Positions 1 through 8,031 of a stretch of DNA of 38,582 nucleotides are shown in pieces (the stretch's first letter is position 1; every line of letters begins with the position of its first letter). Source of the stretch: Candidatus Methanoperedens sp. (lineage in GTDB: Archaea; Halobacteriota; Methanosarcinia; Methanosarcinales; Methanoperedenaceae); NCBI GenBank assembly GCA_027460615.1, contig JAPZAO010000186.1, positions 1-38,582 on the forward strand, given 5' to 3'. The notes under the pieces were generated by a model that had not been told where the DNA came from, searched no databases, and saw only the letters and a list, made by a program, of their open reading frames with translations. The translations under genes and the position numbers were made by a program.

Positions 1-174
1 GTGGAACGTGTATTTACACCGCTTACACCGGAACCGTTTGCCTGCGATACGGTAGATTTCGTAGCTCCTGCATCTACTGCAGAAACGACGGTAGTTTTTC
101 CAACATAGCTTTCTGAAAAAGAGCCGGGCTGTATTCTCAGTCCTGACAAGGGTTTCAAACGATTTTAGATCCAT
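1..174 (-). CDS. IS1595-type transposase, N-terminal fragment cut by the window edge
   Basis: Reading the minus strand from ATG at 174 gives 58 open codons that run off the window start. The peptide begins MDLKSFETLV and contains a zinc ribbon: CSRC at residues 32-35 followed by CKRC at 50-53, with the GKRFRC segment between them. A short helical N-terminus followed by a CxxC...CxxC ribbon is the usual N-terminus of IS1595-family transposases, whose DDE catalytic domain follows. That catalytic part lies outside the window, so the family call rests on the ribbon alone. Next to the start codon is a perfect 7-bp inverted repeat (174-180/191-197). The gene is too short to judge whether it is intact. 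It belongs to the bacterial left flank. Confidence 0.6.
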   Translation of the reverse strand, partial: MDLKSFETLVRTENTARLFFRKLCWKNYRRFCSRCRSYEIYRIAGKRFRCKRCKYTFH

Positions 175-197
175 GACACCGCCTTAACATGGTGTCA
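174..197. repeat. 7-bp inverted repeat at the transposase start
   Basis: TGACACC at 174-180 and GGTGTCA at 191-197 are perfect reverse complements separated by 10 bases. They overlap the transposase start codon and may be part of the insertion sequence end or its promoter region. The true IS terminus cannot be set without the other end. Confidence 0.4.
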
Positions 198-451
198 GAT
201 CTTTTACAATTACCTAATATTAATGTTCGCGCCAAGGTAACTCAATGAGAATTAAATAGAAGCACATTGGTAGGCATAAGCTACGGATAAAAAAGCCTGG
301 AATCAGCCGCGGGTATTCCGGGTCGGCTACAACGAAATTATTTTCTGACGGAAAAAAGCAGAAAATAATTTCTAACTTACTAATAAAGATACGGGCGATT
401 TATTTTTACAGCGGGGGTTGAAATTTCGGCAAGAGTGGGTTATGGGAAGCA
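198..451. other. Intergenic region upstream of the MFS gene
   Basis: No gene is evident. The stretch holds the 14-bp hairpin listed separately and an AT-rich segment before the transporter start. The boundary between the insertion sequence and host DNA presumably falls here but is not visible. Confidence 0.5.
334..372. promoter_or_regulatory. Perfect 14-bp inverted repeat (hairpin) upstream of the MFS transporter
   Basis: The arm GAAATTATTTTCTG at 334-347 is exactly reverse-complemented at 359-372 around an 11-base loop. It lies about 80 bases upstream of the transporter start, in AT-rich DNA. It could be a transcription-factor operator or a stable RNA hairpin (terminator for something upstream or leader element). 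No T-run follows on the plus strand, so an operator or leader structure is slightly favoured. Confidence 0.55.
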
Positions 452-1780
452 ATGAACAATAGCGGCCAAATCAATCATCGCTCGCGTGCGCCCATTCATA
501 TCCCCTTTCACTATGGTTGGTTGGTCTTAAGCCTGAGTTTCCTTACTACCTTAATAGCCGCGGGTATTCGTTCCCTGCCGTCTGTGCTGATCCACCCCTT
601 CGAGATGGAGTTCGGATGGAGCCGCGTAGCGATTTCCTCCGCCATCAGTGTCAATCTTCTGCTCTTTGGCGTGGCAGGCCCTATCAGCGGTTGGCTTCTT
701 GATCGCTTTGGGCCGCGCCGTGTGATGATCGGCAGTCTCTCCGTGCTGGTCTGTGGCGTAAGCGCGACCAGCATCATGAAGGAGTTCTGGCAGCTTGTCC
801 TTCTGTGGGGAGTCATCGTCGGACTGAGCGCCGGCGGGATGGGTTCCGTTCTGTCAGCGACGGTTGCCAACCGCTGGTTCAAAGAACGCCGCGGTTTAGC
901 CTTGGGCATCCTCAATAGTGCCAGTTCGACCGGCCAGTTGATCTTCCTGCCCTTATTCATGACGTTGGTTGTGTCCGTCGGCTGGCGCCTCGGTTTACTG
1001 ATCATAATTTTCATGGCTCTCGGACTGATCCCTTTTGTTTTCTTATGGATGCGTGATGATCCGGCTGATGCAGGCCTTGAACCGTACGGAGCAGGACGGG
1101 GGGGCATCACGCATACCGGTAGGCACACGTCGTTGCACGGCACTCCGGATGTGGCTCGATCCATGTCCCTTTTAGAAGTCTTTCGCTCATTGAACTTCTG
1201 GCTGCTCGCCGGCAGTTTCTTTGTCTGCGGCGGGACGTCGATGGGGTTAATCGGCACACACCTCATACCGCATACCATCGACCGCGGAATCTCTCAGGTA
1301 ACTGCGGCATACACGGTGGGAATCATGGGTGGGTTGAATTTTGTGGGTAGTTTTCTGTCCGGCTGGATGACCGACCGGGTTGAACCCCGGAGGTGGCTTT
1401 CTTTTGTGTACGTATTGCGGGCCGTTTCGCTTTTTATTTTGCCCTTTGTGACAAACTCCCAGGGTTTGTTGATCTTTGCCATGATTTACGGGCTTGACTG
1501 GTTCGCCACAGTGGCTCCGACGGTCGCGTTAACAGCCGATTCCTTCGGTATAAAGGCGGTGGGCATGGTCTATGGTTGGGTTTTCCTCTTCCATCAAATA
1601 GGGGCGGCTCTTATGGCCTCGGGCGCCGGGGCCGTTCGGGTCTGGCTCGGCGATTACAATTATGCTTTCCTGGCAGGCGGCGGCCTTGCCATGCTTGCCG
1701 CCGGCATGGCCCTGCAAATACGCCTCCGGCATCCGGAGGCCTTGGCAAGGCCCGTAGCCGGGGAAGCAGTGAGCGCCTGA
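452..1780 (+). CDS. MFS transporter, oxalate/formate antiporter or monocarboxylate porter type
   Basis: This is a 442-residue polytopic membrane protein with about 12 hydrophobic segments, the normal length for the Major Facilitator Superfamily. The signature loop between TM2 and TM3 is GWLLDRFGPRR at residues 80-90. A weaker copy, GWMTDRVEPRR, sits in the second half, as expected for the two-fold MFS repeat. Overall character (FHYGWLVL start, RWFKERRGLALG after TM4) matches the OFA/monocarboxylate group that carries small organic acids across the inner membrane. The substrate cannot be read from sequence. The start at 452 is preceded by a GGGAAG; an ATG at 442 is out of frame. The genes that follow (two solute-binding proteins, acyl-CoA synthetase) fit a cluster for uptake and activation of an organic acid, which is inference. 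Confidence 0.8.
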   Translation: MNNSGQINHRSRAPIHIPFHYGWLVLSLSFLTTLIAAGIRSLPSVLIHPFEMEFGWSRVAISSAISVNLLLFGVAGPISGWLLDRFGPRRVMIGSLSVLVCGVSATSIMKEFWQLVLLWGVIVGLSAGGMGSVLSATVANRWFKERRGLALGILNSASSTGQLIFLPLFMTLVVSVGWRLGLLIIIFMALGLIPFVFLWMRDDPADAGLEPYGAGRGGITHTGRHTSLHGTPDVARSMSLLEVFRSLNFWLLAGSFFVCGGTSMGLIGTHLIPHTIDRGISQVTAAYTVGIMGGLNFVGSFLSGWMTDRVEPRRWLSFVYVLRAVSLFILPFVTNSQGLLIFAMIYGLDWFATVAPTVALTADSFGIKAVGMVYGWVFLFHQIGAALMASGAGAVRVWLGDYNYAFLAGGGLAMLAAGMALQIRLRHPEALARPVAGEAVSA

Positions 1781-1858
1781 ACGGAAGGGCCGGCTATCAG
1801 ATCCCTCGATTTCCTGGACATAAACAATCGTTCATGGTATCTCCGGAATGAGCGGGTA

Positions 1859-2257
1859 GTGGATATGGCAGTCATGAGCAACTCATTGAAAGCAGCACTT
1901 CTGTCGGGGCTGGTACTTCCCGGCCTTGGCCAGATCGTTCTAAAACGCTATAGACGCGGCGTTGTCTTGATGCTTATTGCATTGGCATGCTTTTCGGTCG
2001 TCGTGGTGAAAGCAGTGCAACAGGCCCTTGCCGTCCTAAACCAGATGCAATCCGCGGGCGGGATAATCGGCACAGGCGAGATTTCGAACGCTGCCCGGCA
2101 GGCAGCCCTCGCTTCTGACAGCTTGATATTCAATCTCGCCTTGGTATCTCTGGTCTTCTGCTGGATACTCGGAATCGTTGACGCATACAGGATTGGGAAA
2201 AAAATAGACAGGGAGGTACCATCAGCGGGGACTCTTCCACAAGATAGCCGTCGATGA
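1859..2257 (+). CDS. Small membrane protein of the TM2/DUF5683-like type
   Basis: The product is up to 132 residues from GTG at 1859; ATG codons at 1865 and 1874 are alternative starts and none has a strong ribosome binding site. Visible features are an N-terminal hydrophobic segment with the motif GLVLPGLGQ, a basic patch (KRYRRG), a hydrophobic segment, a polar loop, and a last segment followed by DAYRIGKK. A G-x-x-x-P-G-x-G-Q hairpin followed by a second TM is typical of small TM2-like or DUF5683-like membrane proteins of unknown function. It sits 78 bases after the transporter and 36 bases before the solute-binding protein gene, so it could be co-transcribed with them. No function is proposed. 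Confidence 0.6.
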   Translation: MDMAVMSNSLKAALLSGLVLPGLGQIVLKRYRRGVVLMLIALACFSVVVVKAVQQALAVLNQMQSAGGIIGTGEISNAARQAALASDSLIFNLALVSLVFCWILGIVDAYRIGKKIDREVPSAGTLPQDSRR

Positions 2258-2292
2258 TCTAAAGAATATCTGAATTGAATAAGGAGGGAAAA

Positions 2293-3453
2293 ATGAAAAA
2301 GTTGCTGTGGTCCTGTATACTATTTATTTTCGTAGCGTTAATTTTGCCCGGTCATATACAGGCGTCTCCATCACCTGCTGCGTCGAAGACTAAAGCTTCC
2401 GGTACGGCTGCCGCCGCGGGGCAGAACTGGGATGCCATACTCAACGAGGCAAAAAAGGAAGGCATGGTGGTCGTATATAACACCGCCTGGACATCGCAGG
2501 TGAGAGTAGCTCTTTCACAGGCTTTCAAGGAGAAATATGGCATCAACCTTGAATTTTCGCCCTTTAGCCGCGGTGCAGAACTCGTAGCCAAAGTTCAGGC
2601 GGAACAGAGATCAGGCCTCTTTCTTGCCGATTTCTTCGGCGCCGGGGGCGGCACCCTGCTTACATCCCTGAAACCGACGGGATACCTTGGGTCGATGGAA
2701 CCTCTCCTCGTGCTTTCTGAAGTCACCGATGGAAAGTACTGGCGCGACGGCAAGTTCCCTTACCTTGACAAGGACAAAACAGCCGTCGGTATGCTCGCCA
2801 GTGTGCAGAGAAACATTATATACAATACGAACCTCATCAAGAAAGGCGAGATAACGACATATAAAGATCTCTTAAAGCCTCAATACAGAGGAAAGATTAC
2901 CGTGAATGACCCTACCGTTTCGGGTTCAGGAAAAGAGGTCTTCCTGCATCTGTCCCTCAACATATGGAACGTGGAAGAAGCGAAAGCCTATCTGACGCAA
3001 CTGTTAAAGCAGCAGGAAGCGGTAGTTGAGAGGGATAACAGACAACATGTGGAGTCCGTCGCCCGCGGCAAATATGCTATCGGACTTGGTCCGAACCCTG
3101 ACAACCTTGCTGAGTTTATCAAAAATGGCGCGCCGATTGATGCCGTCGTTCTTAAGGAAGGTGTTTATGTGTCGGGGGCTGCGGGCTGTATCGGCGCACC
3201 GACTAAATTGGCCCATCCCAATGCCGCCAGGATCTTCATCAACTGGCTGCTGGGAAAAGAAGGACAAACGGTGTTTGCCAACAGCTTCGGTAATCCCAGT
3301 ATGCGCAGCGATGTCTCCACCGCGCAATTTAATCCGATTTTTATACCCCAGGCCCGGGAAAAAGTCTTCATGGCCAACGAAACATCGATACTGTTCACGG
3401 ATGATGTGACGAAAATTACTAAGCAAATTATGGATGAAGTGTACAAAAAATGA
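2293..3453 (+). CDS. ABC transporter extracellular solute-binding protein (AfuA/iron-type fold)
   Basis: This is a 386-residue exported protein starting at ATG 2293, chosen because AAGGAGGG lies just upstream; an in-frame TTG at 2275 has no such site. A lysine-led hydrophobic signal peptide ends near HIQA (about residue 24). A low-complexity Ser/Ala/Lys linker follows, then the mature domain opening with WDAILNEAKKEG, the usual first helix of family 1/6 solute-binding proteins. Segments such as YKDLLKPQYRGKITVNDPT and HPNAARIFINWLLGKEGQ are characteristic of Fe(III)/AfuA-like binding proteins and relatives that bind other anionic ligands. No permease or ATPase gene is in view, so the ligand is unknown. 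A close paralog follows at 3687, with the same layout and length, indicating a tandem duplication. Confidence 0.8.
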   Translation: MKKLLWSCILFIFVALILPGHIQASPSPAASKTKASGTAAAAGQNWDAILNEAKKEGMVVVYNTAWTSQVRVALSQAFKEKYGINLEFSPFSRGAELVAKVQAEQRSGLFLADFFGAGGGTLLTSLKPTGYLGSMEPLLVLSEVTDGKYWRDGKFPYLDKDKTAVGMLASVQRNIIYNTNLIKKGEITTYKDLLKPQYRGKITVNDPTVSGSGKEVFLHLSLNIWNVEEAKAYLTQLLKQQEAVVERDNRQHVESVARGKYAIGLGPNPDNLAEFIKNGAPIDAVVLKEGVYVSGAAGCIGAPTKLAHPNAARIFINWLLGKEGQTVFANSFGNPSMRSDVSTAQFNPIFIPQAREKVFMANETSILFTDDVTKITKQIMDEVYKK

Positions 3454-3454
3454 C

Positions 3455-3610
3455 GACTTCGTAAAAAGTCCGGATGCTCAAGTTGCCTTCATTCTTCGTC
3501 ATTGCGGCGTACGTCACTGTACGCTTCACTCCTCAGGATTCGCGCGCCTTGCCTGTGGAGCTTTTTACGAAGCCGTCGGATTTGGCAAATTTTTCGACTT
3601 TTTACGAGTC
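3455..3610. repeat. MITE/REP-like intergenic element between the two solute-binding protein genes
   Basis: The element opens with GACTTCGTAAAAAGTC (3455-3470) and closes with near-inverted copies CTTTTTACGA (3561-3570) and GACTTTTTACGAGTC (3596-3610). Internally there is a short palindrome, GCGTAC/GTACGC (3507-3524). It encodes nothing convincing. Terminal inverted repeats around a short non-coding core suit a miniature mobile element, and similar TTCGTAAAAAG intergenic repeats are familiar from deltaproteobacterial genomes (from memory, not checked). Confidence 0.6.
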
Positions 3611-3686
3611 CATAAAAAATAGCGAGGTCAGGTCTTTAATTTTTAACATAGGACCGTTCCTATTTCAACACGGGGAGGTATCAGAA

Positions 3687-4847
3687 ATGAACAAAATGAA
3701 ATGGCAAGCCCTATGCAGTTTTCTGGCACTTTTATTCATTTTTCTGTTTCAACCCTTCGGTACGTTTGCAGCATCTTCCCCGGCCGGGACTTCAACTCCC
3801 GGTCCCGGAACCGCCTCCAAGGCAGCAGGCACCTGGAACGCCATAGTATCCAAAGCAAAGGAGGAGGGTAAGCTGGTCATCTCTACTTCCCATACCCCGG
3901 TAGTTCGTCAGGCCGTCGCCAAGGGCTTCAAGGATGCCTTCGGCATCGACATAGAATATATTGGCGGAGGCAAGGGCGCCGAACTGGGTAAGAAGTTGAT
4001 GGCTGAGCGGCAAGCCGGTATCTACGTGCAGGACGTTTACATTGGCGGCACCACAACAATCCTGCTGGCTCTCAAGCCGGCGGGCGCCATTGACCCGCTG
4101 GAGCCGGCGTTGATGCTTCCTGAAGTGCGGGACAAGAAGCTGTGGATCGACGGTGATTATCTTTGGTGCGACCGGGACAGGACGACAATAGTAATTCTGC
4201 TGATGCCCACAGCCGGCCAGAGTTCCATTATTAATTCCACTCTGGTAAAGCCAGGCGAAATTAGGGTTTTCGACGACTTACTGAATCCGAAGTGGAACGG
4301 TAAGATTGTGCTGAATGATCCCACCGTGCAGGGGCCGGGGCTGCGATTTGTCGGAGGAACAGCCTCGAAAGTCAAGAGTTGGGACTTTATGAAGGAACTG
4401 GCAAAGCAGAAACCGGTTATAAACCGGGAGCAGCGATTACAGGTAGAATGGATTGCCAGAGGAAAATATGCTATCGGCCTGGGCATGCAGACAGACCTGC
4501 CCACGGAGTTCATAAACGCCGGTGCGCCGATCGTGGAAATCATTCCTGAAGACGATTTTAACGCTTCGGCGGGGCCAAACGACCTGGCTCTGGTAAACAA
4601 AGCCGCTCACCCCAACGCGGCAAAGTTGTTTGTTAACTGGATCCTGAGCAAAGAGGGTCAGACGATTCTAACCAAGGCCAGCGGCATGGCCAGCGTTAAG
4701 ACCAACGTTGCGACCGACCACCTAACACCGGCGCGCAGGCTCGATCCGGCCAAGAAATACTTCATTATTGATCACGAGGACTATATCTTGAAAGAAAGTG
4801 AGTATATGGTCAAAGCCAGAGAAATTTTTGCAGACTATTTGAAATAG
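3687..4847 (+). CDS. ABC transporter extracellular solute-binding protein, paralog of the preceding gene
   Basis: The product is 386 residues from ATG 3687, which has GGGGAGG upstream. An in-frame extension to 3474 runs through the intergenic repeat and is rejected as a start. It has a signal peptide (hydrophobic run to about GTFAAS), a Ser/Thr/Pro/Gly linker, then WNAIVSKAKEEGK, matching the paralog's first mature helix. FDDLLNPKWNGKIVLNDPT and HPNAAKLFVNWILSKEGQ match the equivalent segments of the upstream protein. Mature halves are clearly homologous but well diverged, so the two proteins probably bind different ligands. It ends about 70 bases before the convergent acyl-CoA synthetase fragment. 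The family is confident; ligand and partner permease are unknown. Confidence 0.8.
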   Translation: MNKMKWQALCSFLALLFIFLFQPFGTFAASSPAGTSTPGPGTASKAAGTWNAIVSKAKEEGKLVISTSHTPVVRQAVAKGFKDAFGIDIEYIGGGKGAELGKKLMAERQAGIYVQDVYIGGTTTILLALKPAGAIDPLEPALMLPEVRDKKLWIDGDYLWCDRDRTTIVILLMPTAGQSSIINSTLVKPGEIRVFDDLLNPKWNGKIVLNDPTVQGPGLRFVGGTASKVKSWDFMKELAKQKPVINREQRLQVEWIARGKYAIGLGMQTDLPTEFINAGAPIVEIIPEDDFNASAGPNDLALVNKAAHPNAAKLFVNWILSKEGQTILTKASGMASVKTNVATDHLTPARRLDPAKKYFIIDHEDYILKESEYMVKAREIFADYLK

Positions 4848-4857
4848 TAATAGTGGC

Positions 4858-4916
4858 GAAGTCGTAAAACTTGATAATAGGGTAGGGGTGAGGGGAGGGG
4901 AAAAGGGACTTTTTAC
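4858..4916. repeat. Eroded copy of the intergenic repeat
   Basis: GAAGTCGTAAAAC at 4858-4870 and GGGACTTTTTAC at 4905-4916 are roughly inverted and resemble the ends of the 3455-3610 element. The core between them is short and G-rich. It lies between convergent genes. Confidence 0.35.
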
Positions 4917-4917
4917 A

Positions 4918-5390
4918 TTAGCGCAAAGGCATCTTCCCGTCTTTTTTCTCCGCGGCAATCTTTTCAGCGATTTGTTTTGAAAGTACTTTCTTGTCTACCT
5001 TCTGCCCATCGGCGACCCAGGGCAAGTTGTCAACTATTTCGAGCCGCTCCGGTATCTTAAAGGTGGCTATCCCCTTGGCTTTTAAAAAAGAGACCATTTC
5101 TTCCAAGACGACAGACCGGCCTTTTTTGGGAACGATGAAGGCACAAGCCCGTTCACCCATAAGTTCATCGGACATCCCCACTATAGCGACCATAGCGACG
5201 TTTGGATGAGTCAGCAGGAGCGCCTCAATTTCGGCGGGATAAATGTTTAACCCCCCTCTGATAATCATATCTTTTTTGCGCCCCACAACCATCAGGGTTC
5301 TATCCGGCTGGAATTTCCCCAGGTCGCCGGTTCTGTACCAGCCGCCTTCCCATGCTTTTTTCGTTGCCTCAGGATCACGGAAATATGGAG
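4918..5390 (-). CDS. Acyl-CoA synthetase / AMP-dependent ligase, C-terminal domain only (cut at a sequence junction)
   Basis: The minus strand encodes the C-terminal part of an ANL-superfamily adenylating enzyme, which activates a carboxylic acid to acyl-AMP and then acyl-CoA. Core motifs are visible in order: GWYRTGDLG (A7), VGRKKDMIIRGG with NIYPAEIE (A8 hinge and following strand), and near the end DGQKVDKKVL carrying the catalytic A10 lysine. The N-terminal 350 or so residues are missing. Homology ends at PYFRDPEATKK near 5,385-5,390, and the same frame meets a stop codon just beyond, inside the cytochrome DNA. It is therefore truncated by the junction and not by a normal start. Next to an organic-acid transporter cluster it probably activated an aromatic or fatty acid, but the acid cannot be read from this domain. 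Confidence 0.85.
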
Positions 5391-5405
5391 AAGGAACCTG
5401 TCACG
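5380..5405. other. Junction between bacterial and archaeal DNA (probable chimera breakpoint)
   Basis: To the left, minus-strand coding for an acyl-CoA synthetase stays in frame up to about 5,385-5,390. To the right, plus-strand coding for a multiheme cytochrome starts abruptly at about 5,390-5,400. Both genes are cut mid-domain at the same point, with no insertion sequence, repeat or regulatory DNA between them. Confidence 0.7.
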
Positions 5406-7561
5406 CAGCCCCGTATTTTAACAAATCTAAATTCGGAGGTTACTATGCACAGTATGACGATCCTTATGGACCATATAAAAAGTATGATCCACCTCACTGG
5501 ACAGTGCCCATAGACCGCATGCCCAATACCACGGACTGCCTGTTCTGCCACAACCAGAGCATTGGAACAATAAGAAATGGATGGGGCAATGCTTTGCAGG
5601 TAAACGCCAGCAACATGTTCGGGAACAGATATTCAATAAGCACCGATTCGTGCTATGCCTGTCATACCAGGAACCAGGGCATGCCGGTAGATTTCCATTC
5701 AAACGAAGTAGTACTCGGCGGCGGTCCCGGATGCCTTTACTGCCATAACAACTCCAATCCCCAGAACTTCACAGGCCTGAATTACATAGATGGCGCGAAT
5801 TTCAGCATATCCGTGCATGCGAACATGAACAGCAATAACGCTTCGGGCTATGGCATAAACGCAAGCTGCTGGGCATGCCATAACTCAAGCGGCTACGTGG
5901 TAGCTAACAACACCCACCCGGATAAGAGAGACACGCCCTACACCTGCCCGGATTGCCATCTTGCGAATGGCAGCAATGCAGGAGCATACAATGCAACGAT
6001 TATATCCAATCATTACAGGAACGGCACAAATATCAGGGCGCTGGACAACAGGACAAGCGACCTTGCCTCCTGCCTGGGGTGCCATGAAAATGTATCCGGA
6101 ATGATAACAGCAAATAATGATACGGATTATGGCTCATTCGCAAGTGACGGGGTTGGTGTTAACGGAGGAAACATGAGCTTCTACCATTACGGCGCCAACA
6201 GGTCAAGCTTTGGAATGACCGCAGGGAGTTATGATTATTGTATATACTGCCATAGTAATGTTACAGGTGAATTTAACAGCGTATTCCAGGACAATGCCAA
6301 CAGAAGCATCTCCAACCACAGCCTGAGATACAATTCCTCCAACCCGTCATGCAGCGTTAGCGTTTGTCACAATAGTACAAATTCGTCGCTGCATGGTGTT
6401 CAATTAATTAAACCGAACATTAACATCACACTGTATAATAGCTCTTATTGCCTAAGTTGCCATGGACTGAATGTATCAAATGGAGCCACAAATTATACCG
6501 GAGCAGTGACAACCTATAAAGAAATGCACAACAATTCGGTCAATTGCACGGAATGCCATACAGGTCCGGATAAGAAAAATATCCATCCAATGACATATCT
6601 CCAGCCTAATGGCACATATTATACCGGGAACCAGACGGCTGTAAATTGCACCGATTGCCACCAGCAAAATACATTGGATTCACAACTTTCAAAAACGCCT
6701 CCAAAAGTCTCCACAGTCCAGCACGGTAATAGCTCGTTGAATAGTTCTTTTTGGAACGGCACGCAGCAGGGGTATTGGACCAATACCAGCCAGGAGAGTA
6801 TGTGCGATTATTGCCACGGCGACTCAAGGCATAATGCAACAGGCCTCGGGAGACCTTCCAACTGGAGCGGAAGCAATATTATGAATTCATCAATTACCAG
6901 CAATGGCAACTGGTGTGCAGGATGTCATTATCAGGGTTATTCCAACAGCGAAAAGTTCAACATTAACATGACCCAGTCCTTTTCGGGCGTCAATCTTTCA
7001 GTGCCTCCTGAGATTACAAACTCCTCAATCTATTCACCTTACAATTTGAACGGTTATTATAACCACTCCCTGACACCTGATTATAACGATACCACATGCA
7101 AGGGCTGCCATGGTAAATCCCTGTCTGCCGGCACCATAAGCGAATTTATACATAATATTAACACCGGGCTATGCACAAGCTGTCACTTCAGCTACGACTA
7201 CATGAACGGCAGCGTAAACAAACCTGATAAGTATGTCAATTCAACCATGTTCAGTGCGAGCCCACACGGTTCATTGGCATGCGAGGACTGCCACACGAAA
7301 GGGCACAATGATATCGGCGCGAGAAAATCATGCGAGGACTGCCATGCCTACCAGAGTGATCCAAAGAATGAAACAGAAAGGCATAACATAACAAGTAGTC
7401 CAGGCACATATAATTACAATGGAATAAATGTTGTAAATATCACCGACTGCACCGTCTGTCATGATTCGTCATATTATAATAACGCAATAGCCAGTTATGG
7501 CTACAATAAGACTATAGATTGTAACTATTGCCATACATATCCGGACAAGACATATTCATGA
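5391..7561 (+). CDS. Multiheme c-type cytochrome with at least 19 heme motifs, N-terminus missing
   Basis: From about 5,391 to TGA at 7,559-7,561 the frame encodes about 720 residues of multiheme cytochrome. I count 18 canonical CX2CH heme-binding motifs (first CLFCH, then CYACH, CLYCH, CWACH, and finally CNYCH). There is also one CX4CH variant, CSVSVCH, eighth in order. Spacing is fairly even and the linkers are very rich in Asn, Ser, Thr and Tyr, with dozens of NxS/NxT sequons, as expected for a glycosylated extracytoplasmic archaeal protein. The open frame continues upstream to 5,243, but those roughly 48 residues are the antisense of the ligase and are not real, so the signal peptide is lost. 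Two smaller cytochrome genes follow within 8 and 4 bases, suggesting one operon for extracellular electron transfer. Confidence 0.85.
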
Positions 7562-7568
7562 GGTAAAT

Positions 7569-8027
7569 ATGGATAAGAAAATATTGTTATTGTTTGCGAT
7601 TTTCGGGATACTGTTAGCCGCCTCCATGTTTACAACATATGCGATATTCTCAGGAAGCCATACAGTCTATAAAAACACAACGCCAGCAACAGCAGCGGAT
7701 TTCTGCTTCAAATGCCATCCAACCAAAGTATCAATTGTGAATACGAGCGCCCACGCCAATGCGGGATGTATATGCCATGGTTATAACCCGAATATCAATG
7801 AAACATACAATCTTAATGCAGCGCATAACCTCACCAAGCAGATTTACTGCACTAACTGCCACTCAAATTATACTATTAGCACAGGTAAAATCACAATACA
7901 TAATGATGTGGGTCTGGGAGAAATAAGCGGTATTAACCAGTCGGCACATTATATAATCGCAAGTTCCTCGAATAAGACTCCGGTCTATGACAGGGCAAAA
8001 CAATTCTTTGCAAACAGTTCGGGGTGA
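7569..8027 (+). CDS. Small membrane-anchored or exported multiheme cytochrome c
   Basis: This 152-residue protein starts at ATG 7569 with GAGGT upstream. An N-terminal signal/anchor runs from about residue 4 to 27 (ILLLFAIFGILLAASMF). The canonical heme motifs are CFKCH and CTNCH. Between them is CICH, a contracted CX1CH that would need an unusual attachment or may not bind heme. Extra histidines (SAHANAG, AAHNLTK, QSAHYI) could supply distal ligands. The protein has several N-glycosylation sequons, like its neighbours. It starts 7 bases after the large cytochrome and ends 4 bases before the next one, so the three are probably translated from one mRNA and may form a complex. No closer family was recognised. 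Confidence 0.75.
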   Translation: MDKKILLLFAIFGILLAASMFTTYAIFSGSHTVYKNTTPATAADFCFKCHPTKVSIVNTSAHANAGCICHGYNPNINETYNLNAAHNLTKQIYCTNCHSNYTISTGKITIHNDVGLGEISGINQSAHYIIASSSNKTPVYDRAKQFFANSSG

Positions 8028-8031
8028 TAAG

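Noticed and set aside
511-1278. 255-codon minus-strand frame opposite the MFS gene
   Set aside because: It has no family features and lies fully antisense to a well-supported transporter.
5243-5390. Full-length start of the large cytochrome at 5,243
   Set aside because: These codons are the exact antisense of the conserved acyl-CoA synthetase region (RTGDLG, VGRKKDMIIRGG) and carry no signal peptide, so the open frame is accidental.
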